A stretch of DNA of 6,285 bases from Planctomicrobium sp. GTDB lineage: Bacteria > Planctomycetota > Planctomycetia > Planctomycetales > Planctomycetaceae. The stretch spans positions 1-6,285 of the forward strand of contig JABJMI010000262.1 in NCBI GenBank assembly GCA_018659505.1. The letters run 5' to 3'. The notes under the pieces are model-generated. The model ran no database searches. It worked only from the letters and a program-made list of their open reading frames with translations, and was not told where the DNA came from. The position numbers were made by a program, and so were the translations under genes. Below, in pieces: positions 1 through 5,613 of this stretch; positions within the stretch are counted from its first letter, which is position 1; every line of letters starts with the position of its first letter.

Positions 1-291
1 ACTCACATCTGCGATTCGATCAAGAATCGTTCGAATCTGAGCCTGGTTCCGAACTTCCCGATGAACAGGAGAAACTATTTTGAAATACGGAGAGACCAAA
101 CCTTGTTGCTGATCAGACTGACCTGAACATGAATTTTTTAAGACCGGAGCGTGTTCATAGCGAGAAATCAGGTACTTCAAGATTCGTGCTTGAATTTCAT
201 AATACCAAGCGAGCTGAGATGGTTGCGACAATTGGAACTCCATCTCTGCCAGACGTTCTCGCCATTGTTGCAGCAGTGGTTGTTCTACCAT
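1..291 (-). CDS. Hypothetical protein, 5' part (runs off left edge)
   Basis: This frame is open for 97 codons from an ATG at 289-291 to the window edge, so the C-terminus is not visible. A strong Shine-Dalgarno (GGGGAG, 300-305) lies 8 nt before the ATG. The frame stays open upstream to a TGA about 20 codons earlier, so a GTG or TTG start is possible, but the SD favours the ATG. The visible protein starts MVEQPLLQQWRERLAEMEFQ. Residues 1-45 look amphipathic and helical, with the run LAWYYEIQARILKYLISRYE, followed by a polar Ser/Gln-rich linker near 53-65 and a second charged helical stretch at 80-97. There is no signal peptide, membrane segment or recognisable catalytic motif, so it is probably cytoplasmic. 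I do not recognise the family and assign no function. An open plus-strand frame overlaps it at 129-356 but has no SD and an unconvincing protein. Confidence 0.68.
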   Translation of the reverse strand, partial: MVEQPLLQQWRERLAEMEFQLSQPSQLAWYYEIQARILKYLISRYEHAPVLKNSCSGQSDQQQGLVSPYFKIVSPVHREVRNQAQIRTILDRIADVS

Positions 292-299
292 TTCGATAT

Positions 300-305
300 C
301 TCCCC
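300..305 (-). promoter_or_regulatory. Shine-Dalgarno deciding the start of the left-edge gene
   Basis: On the minus strand GGGGAG is spaced 8 nt from the ATG at 289-291. It is the clearest ribosome-binding site in the window. The other genes have weak, widely spaced or no SD, which is common in planctomycetes. It is the main reason for calling the minus-strand frame real and for choosing this ATG over an in-frame GTG seven codons upstream. Confidence 0.6.
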
Positions 306-431
306 GAGTCACAATACTCTTCAATAATAATACTGCATCCTCTTTTCAGAACATAGAGCAATGTTCAATCTGAATAAATTTCGAATCTGGACTGGTCCCA
401 TGGCAGGTTTGTGGTGATTTAGAAGCACATT

Positions 432-459
432 GGTAGCCCACGCTTAAGTGGGCAGCTAA
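432..459 (+). repeat. REP-like hairpin, copy A
   Basis: A perfect 6-bp stem, GCCCAC (436-441) with GTGGGC (448-453), closes a 6-nt loop. The stem is preceded by GGTA and followed by AGCTAA. It lies in the gap after the stop codon of the beta-helix gene (480) and upstream of the left-edge gene. Neither strand has a T-run directly after the stem, so it is not a standard rho-independent terminator. The whole 28-nt unit aligns with the hairpins at 5022-5050 and 5273-5300, both in stem foot and in the 3' GCTAA flank. Together they define a small repeat family resembling REP elements. A role in transcription ending or mRNA 3' stability for the beta-helix gene is possible. Confidence 0.6.
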
Positions 460-479
460 TGAAGGGAATTCGACGTCGT

Positions 480-1853
480 TTATTCTGAGTAGATATTCTG
501 AGTACCGCCCTCGATCTGGACTGCTTGTTTCAAGTTTTCTCCCAATATTAGACAGCTGGAAACTTTTGACTGACGCGTTTCGGTGAGGAGAATCCCAATA
601 GGTGATGAATCAAGAATCGTGCAGCCGCTGATGTTGACTCGTTCGCAACTGTCGACGACGACTGCTCCTTTTCCTCCTGTGACAGCGGTGATGTGGTTTC
701 CAGCAAAAGTCACTCCTTTGGAGTCTTTCAATAGAACTGCGTTGTTGCTGCCAGCTCCATCTCCGTAGTGGTACCGGGGGTTTCGGTCTAGCATGTTTCC
801 GGAAATGACGACACTTTCGCTGCCAGTGACTTTCAGATTATGGGCGTAACCTTTCCACATGGTGTTGCCTGTAATCGCGACACTTCTGGCGTTTGTGACC
901 TCTACATTCACCTGTACATCTGAGAGAACATTGTCAGCGATGGTGAGATGTCCATGTCGAGTTTCGTCTGTAAACGGTCGTGGAGTGCTTTCACCATGAA
1001 AGCGGATATTCGCAGAGTTTGGTGAAGTATGATCGTGCTGAATTGTGCAGCCGACGATGGCGACCTCTGCGACCGAACCGCCTCGGCAGTCGAGTTCGAT
1101 ATTCGCACTCGGCGTTGAGCCTGCGCCGCCCATATTCCCTTCGATGTCGCACGTTCCAATGTGGATATTTCTGACATCTCCTCCTTTGTTCACAATCCCG
1201 CCAAGTTTGTTGTAGCTGATGTGGCAACCAATAATGTTGGACTGATGCAGGTTGACGTTGTCGTAGAAGATTCCCACGCCGCTGTTTTCATAAATGTGAC
1301 AGTTTGAGATCAGAACATTTCGATTGCGTTTGACGAGATGTATCCCATGGTGCAGTTTTCTTAATACAACCCGAGTGACTGTTAATTGCATGGTCCCTGT
1401 AGCTTCGATGCCTGTTGCTTCGGGGTGGTTCCCTATGATCTCAATCCCATCGATCATTGGAGAACGCTGATTCTGCCAGACATTCTCTTTAACGGTCTTG
1501 GGCGCAGCGGTTCCTTCGTGTGTCCCGATAAAACGAAATGCTGGTCCTGCGCCATCCATAATGATAGTGGAAGAGCCATCTCCCGAAATCGAAATTGGTC
1601 CCGTCTTATCGAGGTGGATTTCAATTGTTTGAGAGATGCGGTAAACGCCTTTCGGAAGTTTCAGGCTTTGTTTGCTTTCGTTAATGATCTTTGTGATTGC
1701 CTGAAAATTATCGCTGACTCCGTCTCCTATTAACTCACTCTTCGCTGGAGTGGATTCTTGAGCGACTACATTGTTGCGAACGCTCTCTGTAAAAAAGAAC
1801 GAAAACGTGAAAAGGAACAAAAGTGCGATTGAGATGTTACTGCGAAATTTCAT
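480..1853 (-). CDS. Secreted right-handed parallel beta-helix protein (pectate-lyase superfamily)
   Basis: This is a 457-residue protein. It starts with a signal peptide: basic MKFR, a hydrophobic core at about 7-22, and probable cleavage after VVA at 29-31, so it should be exported. Residues 41-75 (GDGVSDNFQAI, then LPKGVYRIS) match the N-terminal cap typical of Pectate_lyase_3-type proteins. From about 130 to 455 there are about ten repeating rungs of 20-30 residues with the pattern V-x-I-x-G-[NC]-x-I followed by a Gly-aliphatic turn, for example VLISNCHIYEN (180-190), VAITGNTMW (325-333), VVISGNMLD (348-356), VTFAGNHIT (381-389) and VNISGCTIL (406-414). Asn and Cys recur at the turn position, as expected for Asn/Cys ladders inside such helices. 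The fold covers lyases, polygalacturonases, epimerases and adhesin-like proteins. I see no catalytic triad allowing a choice, so the substrate (probably a polysaccharide) is unknown. The nearest SD-like stretch, GAGAGG at 1866-1871, sits 12 nt from the ATG. The gene is divergent from the HDOD-kinase gene. Confidence 0.88.
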   Translation of the reverse strand: MKFRSNISIALLFLFTFSFFFTESVRNNVVAQESTPAKSELIGDGVSDNFQAITKIINESKQSLKLPKGVYRISQTIEIHLDKTGPISISGDGSSTIIMDGAGPAFRFIGTHEGTAAPKTVKENVWQNQRSPMIDGIEIIGNHPEATGIEATGTMQLTVTRVVLRKLHHGIHLVKRNRNVLISNCHIYENSGVGIFYDNVNLHQSNIIGCHISYNKLGGIVNKGGDVRNIHIGTCDIEGNMGGAGSTPSANIELDCRGGSVAEVAIVGCTIQHDHTSPNSANIRFHGESTPRPFTDETRHGHLTIADNVLSDVQVNVEVTNARSVAITGNTMWKGYAHNLKVTGSESVVISGNMLDRNPRYHYGDGAGSNNAVLLKDSKGVTFAGNHITAVTGGKGAVVVDSCERVNISGCTILDSSPIGILLTETRQSKVSSCLILGENLKQAVQIEGGTQNIYSE

Positions 1854-1955
1854 GGAATCGTGCCGCCTCTCACAAATGGAATCGTTTTCTGGACAATGAC
1901 CTGAGTCAGTTGAATTAAACTAACAGTTCGTGATGTGCTCTTCGAGGCAGCGTGC

Positions 1956-1980
1956 AAAAACTTCTCAGTGAGTAGTTTTT
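1956..1980. promoter_or_regulatory. 25-bp dyad, candidate operator
   Basis: AAAAACT (1956-1962) is the exact reverse complement of AGTTTTT (1974-1980). The symmetry continues inward with CTC (1964-1966) against GAG (1970-1972) after one T/T mismatch, centred on position 1968. Its place between two divergent genes, about 100 bp from one start and 240 bp from the other, fits a binding site for a dimeric regulator acting on one or both genes. The stem is AT-rich and loops tightly. A weak bidirectional terminator is conceivable, but no gene ends nearby. Confidence 0.35.
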
Positions 1981-2130
1981 ACGCATTCTCCGATCAGCTT
2001 TGCTCTCTGTGTGTAAAGTGAAGTGTCCTGTTAGTGGGTTATTCCTCGCGAACGAAGTACGAAGATTCTATCAGATAAAATGTGTAGGCCATCGGACTTC
2101 ATTCTAATGCTAGAGTAGAGGCAGCGGGGT

Positions 2131-2141
2131 GGTGAGTCACC
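2131..2141. promoter_or_regulatory. Short palindrome upstream of the HDOD-kinase gene
   Basis: GGTGA-G-TCACC is a perfect 5+1+5 palindrome about 76 bp before the kinase start. It could be an operator half or full site, but an 11-nt palindrome can arise by chance. Confidence 0.2.
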
Positions 2142-2216
2142 TCGACTCTTGTGATCAATTTTCACATTCGTCAGCAGTTTGAGATTCCCTCCTCTTACTT
2201 GTAGAGCAATTCAACA

Positions 2217-4133
2217 ATGAGCATTCACTGGGCAAAAATAATTGCAGATAGGCAGCAGGATTTTGAACTCCCCAATCTCCCCATGCGAATTGAAGTTCCT
2301 CGACCGCCGCAATGTGTTGCAGAATTCATTCAATGTGTCGATCGACCAGCGACTCCCTTAAGTGAATTAGGCGGCATCATCGAGAAAGATACCGAGATCG
2401 CTTCCAGTGTGCTTAGAATTGTCAATGGTAGTCAGCTGATGCTTAAGGGAAAGATTTCTTCCGTTTCACGAGCAATAGGAATGCTGGGAGTCCAAAGGTG
2501 CAAGATGCTGGTGATGAGTGCCGCGATTCAATCTTCGATGAGCGGTGGTCATGCTTCGACCCAACAGGCTAGTGAGTTTCTGATTGAAGCTCAGGTGCGT
2601 TCTCTTTATGCACGACGTGTGGCAGAAATTCTAAATGTTGATGTTGATATTTCATATATCGCAGCACTGCTGCAAGATCTCGTCCTCCCTCAATTACTCA
2701 AGTGTGAGCATGAGTATTACGAAGCGTTCCAGAAGAAACAGGAGAGGTTAGTCGAGTTCGAACGCTCTGTCTTGAGTTGTGATCATTCGCTTTATACGGC
2801 AACTCTGCTTTCCAAATGGAACTTCGCGGAAGAAGTGATCGCCTGTGTTGCCATGCACCATGAAACGGAAACCATCCTAGAGGATCCTCAGTTGCTCTAT
2901 TCTGAAGTTGCCGCAGTTGCGATCAGTAGTTTACTCCCTGGTGTACTCAATCAAGAACCCGATGGAATCCAGAGGCTCATGGAATTCCAGAAGCGAATTC
3001 CTGAGTTCGATTTTCTACAAGTTGCCACTGATGTCGACGAAGAAATCAAGGCATCGTTCGGTGGAGGGAAATCGAGAGTTCCGTTGTCAGATCGACTCAG
3101 CAGACTCGCAATGGCTTCTTTGAATAATGATCATTCAGAATTGAATTGGGTCGAGCGGAATGTCGGCAGTTATACGCTGGAAGAGAAACTAGGGCAGGGG
3201 GGAATGGGAGTTGTCTATCGTGCCCGACATTCAATGCTCAGACGGCCCGCTGCGGTGAAAATGTTGAAAACTTCAACTTTGTCTGCTCAAATCCTGGAGC
3301 AGTTTGAAGTTGAAGCCCACATTACCAGCGAACTTTCGAGTCCTCATACCGTACAAGTCTACGATTATGGAATGACTTCTGAAGGCGAGCTTTATTACGT
3401 CATGGAGTTTCTACAAGGAATGAACCTGGTAGATATCGTTAGAAACCACGGTCCGCTCCCCGAGGAGAGGATTATTCACATACTCTGCCAAGTCTGCGGT
3501 TCACTCGCTGAGGCACACTCGAAAGGACTGATTCACCGAGATATTAAACCGGACAATATCGCATTGACGGTTTGTGCTGGGGCTTACGACTTCGTCAAAG
3601 TTCTGGACTTTGGACTCGTTGCAGTGAAAGACCGAATACCGGAATTGGCAAGTACAAATAAGCTTTACGGGACACCGGCATACATGGCTCCTGAAGCAAT
3701 TCAAGCTCCCGATCTCGTCGACGAGTCGACCGACATCTACGCGTTAGGTGCTGTCGCTTATTTCTGTTTAACTGGCAAACCTTTGTTTCACGGTTTGACT
3801 CTGACTGACATTTTGCGAGCTCAGATTGATCAAATCCCTGAAGTTCCTGTTGAGAATTGTTCGCTCCAATTTGCTGAACTGATCATGTCTTGTCTTGAAA
3901 AAAATAAACAGAGTCGACCTCAGACAGTCATGGAGATCGTTCAAGCTCTTGGGAATTGTCCAAACGCAAATTCCTGGTCTTTCAAGAAAGCTCTCGACTG
4001 GTGGGAAAATAAATCGATGACTGAGTCAAGCATTCCAGACGATCAAGATGATCAAGCAACGGTCCCTGGCGGAATCACAGTGGACGAGGCAACACGTCTT
4101 ATCGTTTTTCACGGCTTTGTACCCATTGCTTAA
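2217..4133 (+). CDS. HDOD domain-Ser/Thr protein kinase fusion
   Basis: This 638-residue protein has no signal peptide or membrane segment, so it should be cytoplasmic. Residues about 18-225 form an HDOD domain: LPNLPMRIEVPRPP, a first helical half with EKDTEIASSVLRIVNGS (56-72) and ISSVSRAIGMLGVQRCK (80-96), then LLQDLVLPQL (151-160) and the late HH pair at 214-215. The catalytic HD of true HD-GYP or HD hydrolases is QD (153-154) here, as expected for a non-enzymatic HDOD scaffold. After a linker, a complete Hanks-type kinase domain spans about 319-580: glycine loop GQGGMG (326-331), ATP-binding Lys348, helix-C Glu366, HRDIKPDN (440-447), DFG (464-466), GTPAYMAPE (485-493), Asp506 and Arg567. 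All catalytic residues are present, so it is predicted active. A tail of about 55 residues, Asp/Gln-rich near 608-613, follows. The start is fixed by an in-frame TAG five codons upstream; the SD is weak (AGAG, 10 nt away). The natural reading is that HDOD senses or docks a partner and tunes the kinase. Substrates are unknown. Confidence 0.92.
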   Translation: MSIHWAKIIADRQQDFELPNLPMRIEVPRPPQCVAEFIQCVDRPATPLSELGGIIEKDTEIASSVLRIVNGSQLMLKGKISSVSRAIGMLGVQRCKMLVMSAAIQSSMSGGHASTQQASEFLIEAQVRSLYARRVAEILNVDVDISYIAALLQDLVLPQLLKCEHEYYEAFQKKQERLVEFERSVLSCDHSLYTATLLSKWNFAEEVIACVAMHHETETILEDPQLLYSEVAAVAISSLLPGVLNQEPDGIQRLMEFQKRIPEFDFLQVATDVDEEIKASFGGGKSRVPLSDRLSRLAMASLNNDHSELNWVERNVGSYTLEEKLGQGGMGVVYRARHSMLRRPAAVKMLKTSTLSAQILEQFEVEAHITSELSSPHTVQVYDYGMTSEGELYYVMEFLQGMNLVDIVRNHGPLPEERIIHILCQVCGSLAEAHSKGLIHRDIKPDNIALTVCAGAYDFVKVLDFGLVAVKDRIPELASTNKLYGTPAYMAPEAIQAPDLVDESTDIYALGAVAYFCLTGKPLFHGLTLTDILRAQIDQIPEVPVENCSLQFAELIMSCLEKNKQSRPQTVMEIVQALGNCPNANSWSFKKALDWWENKSMTESSIPDDQDDQATVPGGITVDEATRLIVFHGFVPIA

Positions 4134-4149
4134 TCGCATCGACATTAGT

Positions 4150-4992
4150 TCAACGCTTCTGGCAGCGAGCGCAGAAGAATGTGGAGCGTTGGGCTTGAAC
4201 AATTCTGATGACTGTAGATTTGTGACAAGTGAGACAGGTCTCATCCCCCTTGGCATAGACCCGATGTTTGTTTTGATAGGAGCCATCTTTGTTGAGAGCA
4301 TTACGATAGGTTCCGTCGCTTAACGTCGAACCTTCGTATGCGATCGCTTCTAACAAGATGCGATTCATCGCAGCATGGATTCTTTTGCATTGAGGCTTTG
4401 TCAGTTTGGCAGCGGTTTTTTGAGGATGGACTTTCGCTTCGTGCAAAATTTCACTGGCGTACAAGTTTCCGACACCCGCGACAAGTTTTTGATCGAGCAA
4501 AGCAACTTTGACTTCACGGTTTGTTTTCTTGAGGCGCGACGCAAACACATCTTCGGCGATCAGCAGCGCATCGGGACCGAGAACATTTCCACCCAGAGCA
4601 ACCTCGAAATCTTCGGCACTGTAAAGTTGAAAGGTTCCTAAACCTCGTCGGTCCCAGATCCAGACGGAACTCTTTTTTCGGTTCTTGATTAAACGGAATT
4701 CGAACCGTAAGTGGGCTTGGCTCGGAGGGTCAGCGACCAGCACTAGCCCTGTCATGCGTGGTTCGAAGACAGCAATTTCTCCGGTGTTGAACTTGAATAA
4801 AACTCTCTTCGCGAGTCGTTCAACAGCTTGAACTTTGACTCCCTGCAATCGACTTGATAACTCTTTGATGCTAGGTTTCAGAGAGATGGGCTTCTTCTCA
4901 CAGGGGCAAGCAACGAACTCCAGAATCTTCGCCCCTTCCATAGCAGGGCGAATTCCACGAACCATCGTTTCAACTTCAGGCAATTCAGGCAT
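4150..4992 (-). CDS. mutM: Formamidopyrimidine-DNA glycosylase (MutM/Fpg)
   Basis: Fpg is a bifunctional DNA glycosylase/AP lyase that removes 8-oxoguanine and ring-opened purines and starts base-excision repair. The 280-residue protein has the usual family length. It begins MPELPEVE: Pro2 is the Schiff-base nucleophile and Glu3 the general acid, which fixes this start. Other family features are Lys62 (LAKRVLF, the DNA-binding Lys near 57 in E. coli), the helix-two-turn-helix LLDQKLVAGVGNLYASEI (165-182) with conserved Asn176, the lesion-capping loop region around GSTLSDGTYRN (221-231), and a C-terminal zinc finger CLTC...CARC (253-277) with QRSTF. Three departures from E. coli Fpg are visible: FEPRMTG replaces HLGMSG (Met80 kept), DRRGLG (114-119) replaces DPRRFG so the void-filling Phe is Leu118, and the zinc-finger spacing is C-X2-C-X17-C-X2-C rather than X16. 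The gene converges with the kinase across 16 bp. It has no visible SD. Confidence 0.96.
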   Translation of the reverse strand: MPELPEVETMVRGIRPAMEGAKILEFVACPCEKKPISLKPSIKELSSRLQGVKVQAVERLAKRVLFKFNTGEIAVFEPRMTGLVLVADPPSQAHLRFEFRLIKNRKKSSVWIWDRRGLGTFQLYSAEDFEVALGGNVLGPDALLIAEDVFASRLKKTNREVKVALLDQKLVAGVGNLYASEILHEAKVHPQKTAAKLTKPQCKRIHAAMNRILLEAIAYEGSTLSDGTYRNALNKDGSYQNKHRVYAKGDETCLTCHKSTVIRIVQAQRSTFFCARCQKR

Positions 4993-5021
4993 TGTTAGGT
5001 TTGAGCTTTAAGAAAAAGTTT

Positions 5022-5050
5022 TTAGCTGCACACTGTTATCGTGTGCAACC
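5022..5050 (-). repeat. REP-like hairpin, copy B
   Basis: On the minus strand this reads GGTTGCACAC, a 7-nt loop, then GTGTGCAGCTAA. The stem TGCACAC/GTGTGCA is a perfect 7 bp (5027-5033 with 5041-5047). It lies about 30 bp before the mutM start in mutM's own reading direction, so it would be in the mutM 5' leader if transcription starts upstream. There an RNA hairpin could affect mutM expression. The flank after the stem, GCTAAAAAC then a T-run, could also allow weak termination. It matches copies A and C in stem foot and 3' flank. Confidence 0.6.
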
Positions 5051-5272
5051 TGTTGAGCCTCCGATGAATCGAGAACCGTCGTGGGGCTTCAATAAAATCT
5101 CAATCGACGGGAGAGATTCAAGTTCGTCTGAGGTAATGCTCTAATTAGGCCAGTACTTGGTAATCGGTGAAATATGTTAAGATACACTTTTTTGACCGAC
5201 TGAGTGCTCAATTTCAGATAGCAAAAGGCTTGACGCCCCATTGTTGAAATTCCGTTTTTTGATGACGCATAG

Positions 5273-5300
5273 GGCAGCACACAATGAAGTGTGCTGCTAA
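5273..5300 (+). repeat. REP-like hairpin, copy C
   Basis: This is the strongest hairpin in the window: GCAGCACAC (5274-5282) pairs perfectly with GTGTGCTGC (5289-5297), 9 bp around a 6-nt loop, extended by a possible G-T pair. It is followed by TAA of the shared GCTAA flank. No T-run follows on the plus strand, and the T-run on the minus strand is offset by more than ten bases, so it is not a typical terminator; no gene ends here either. It lies 314 bp upstream of the DUF1598-like start. Confidence 0.65.
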
Positions 5301-5406
5301 ACCATTACAAATAGCTTAACCGTTGCAATTGATTTTTTGATTTTGGAATTGTAGCGACTGTTCTCATTCTTTTGCTGTCTCTTCATAAGATCAGTCACGA
5401 ATGGAC

Positions 5407-5421
5407 ACTTTTTCCAAAAGT
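5407..5421. promoter_or_regulatory. Palindrome upstream of the DUF1598-like gene
   Basis: ACTTTT-TCC-AAAAGT is a perfect 6-bp inverted repeat with a 3-nt centre. Its AT-rich symmetry and its position about 195 bp before the start codon fit a regulator-binding site, but nothing identifies the regulator. Confidence 0.22.
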
Positions 5422-5462
5422 TCTTGACGTCAGACGCTCATAAGACGATGCTAGACAATGGT

Positions 5463-5474
5463 TTTCTATAGAAA
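5463..5474. promoter_or_regulatory. 12-bp perfect palindrome TTTCTATAGAAA
   Basis: This uninterrupted 12-bp palindrome lies about 140 bp before the DUF1598-like start. It contains a TATAGA that could serve as a -10 box, though no -35 box is correctly spaced. Candidate operator or promoter core only. Confidence 0.22.
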
Positions 5475-5506
5475 TTTGCAGAGAATCCCTCAGTTCAACG
5501 ATTCTG

Positions 5507-5587
5507 TTGTAACTGGTAAACATAGTAAAGTGGTGTACTGAATAATTTATTAGTGGTAGTCGTTACAAATACCACACTTCTCACCAC
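5507..5587 (+). promoter_or_regulatory. Interleaved inverted repeats, possible structured 5' leader
   Basis: Three complementary pairs occur in 81 bases just before the DUF1598-like gene: TTGTAAC (5507-5513) with GTTACAA (5562-5568), GTGGTG (5530-5535) with CACCAC (5582-5587), and GTGGTA (5553-5558) with TACCAC (5570-5575). They cannot all form together, so they could be alternative folds of a leader RNA or overlapping protein sites. The last pair ends about 40 nt before the start codon. It matches no riboswitch class I know. Confidence 0.2.
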
Positions 5588-5613
5588 ATTCAGTCCGTTG
5601 GAGTGATGACACA

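Larger units (their letters stand above)
1854..2216. other. Divergent intergenic region, beta-helix / HDOD-kinase
   Basis: These 363 bp separate two divergent start codons and must hold both promoters. I see no convincing -35/-10 pair on either strand. A TAAAAT at 2076-2081 and an extended-10-like TGCTAGAGT at 2108-2116 are the best plus-strand candidates, but both lack a -35 box. The clear structures are the 25-bp dyad at 1956-1980 and the short palindrome at 2131-2141. No credible small ORF or RNA gene is visible. Confidence 0.5.
5022..5300. mobile_element. Inverted pair of REP-like hairpins (BIME- or MITE-like candidate)
   Basis: Copies B and C point away from each other, so the 279-bp block begins and ends with related inverted sequences: TTAGCTGCACAC at the left, and TTAGCAGCACAC when the right end is read on the opposite strand. 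Each end is also a hairpin. The interior has no ORF of note and no further end-to-end similarity that I can see. Paired inverted REPs are known in other bacteria as BIMEs, and a short non-autonomous element with hairpin ends would look the same. No target-site duplication is evident and no transposase is in the window. Two independent single-repeat insertions would give the same picture. Confidence 0.25.
4993..5613. other. Divergent intergenic region, mutM / DUF1598-like gene
   Basis: These 621 bp contain no gene I can support. The left half holds two REP-like hairpins in opposite orientation (5022-5050, 5273-5300). The 220 bp between them show no clear coding or structural signal, only AT-rich patches. 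The right half, about 310 bp upstream of the DUF1598-like start, carries several palindromes (5407-5421, 5463-5474, 5553-5575), consistent with promoter and 5' leader DNA. A TTGACG at 5424-5429 resembles a -35 box but has no -10 at normal spacing. A 26-codon frame at 5064-5144 lacks an SD and is not called. Confidence 0.5.

Noticed and set aside
12..37. Inverted repeat GATTCGA ... TCGAATC.
   Set aside because: It lies inside the left-edge coding frame and is short; probably codon-driven coincidence.
129..356. Plus-strand frame of 75 codons.
   Set aside because: No SD, no recognisable protein, and it overlaps the minus-strand gene that has a strong SD and an open frame to the edge.
432..459. 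Hairpin read as a rho-independent terminator for the beta-helix gene.
   Set aside because: No T-run follows the stem on the minus strand, and the flanks match two hairpins not placed after genes, so a repeat family explains it better.
19..619. 12-base direct repeat ATCAAGAATCGT near 19-30 and again near 608-620.
   Set aside because: Both copies are inside coding sequence in unrelated contexts, with no similarity beyond the 12 bases.
4048..4323. 91-codon plus-strand frame spanning the kinase end and mutM end.
   Set aside because: It is an antisense or alternate-frame shadow of two confidently identified genes.
5064..5144. 26-codon plus-strand frame (starts MNREPSWGF).
   Set aside because: No SD, very short, and serine-rich without any pattern; this length is expected by chance.
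5089..5280. 63-codon minus-strand frame upstream of mutM.
   Set aside because: No SD, composition unlike the neighbouring genes, and it runs into the stem of hairpin copy C.
2107..5456. Shared ATGCTAGA near 2107-2114 and 5448-5455, upstream of two plus-strand genes.
   Set aside because: Eight bases is too short, and distances to the start codons differ (about 105 and 160 bp); no -35 box accompanies either copy.
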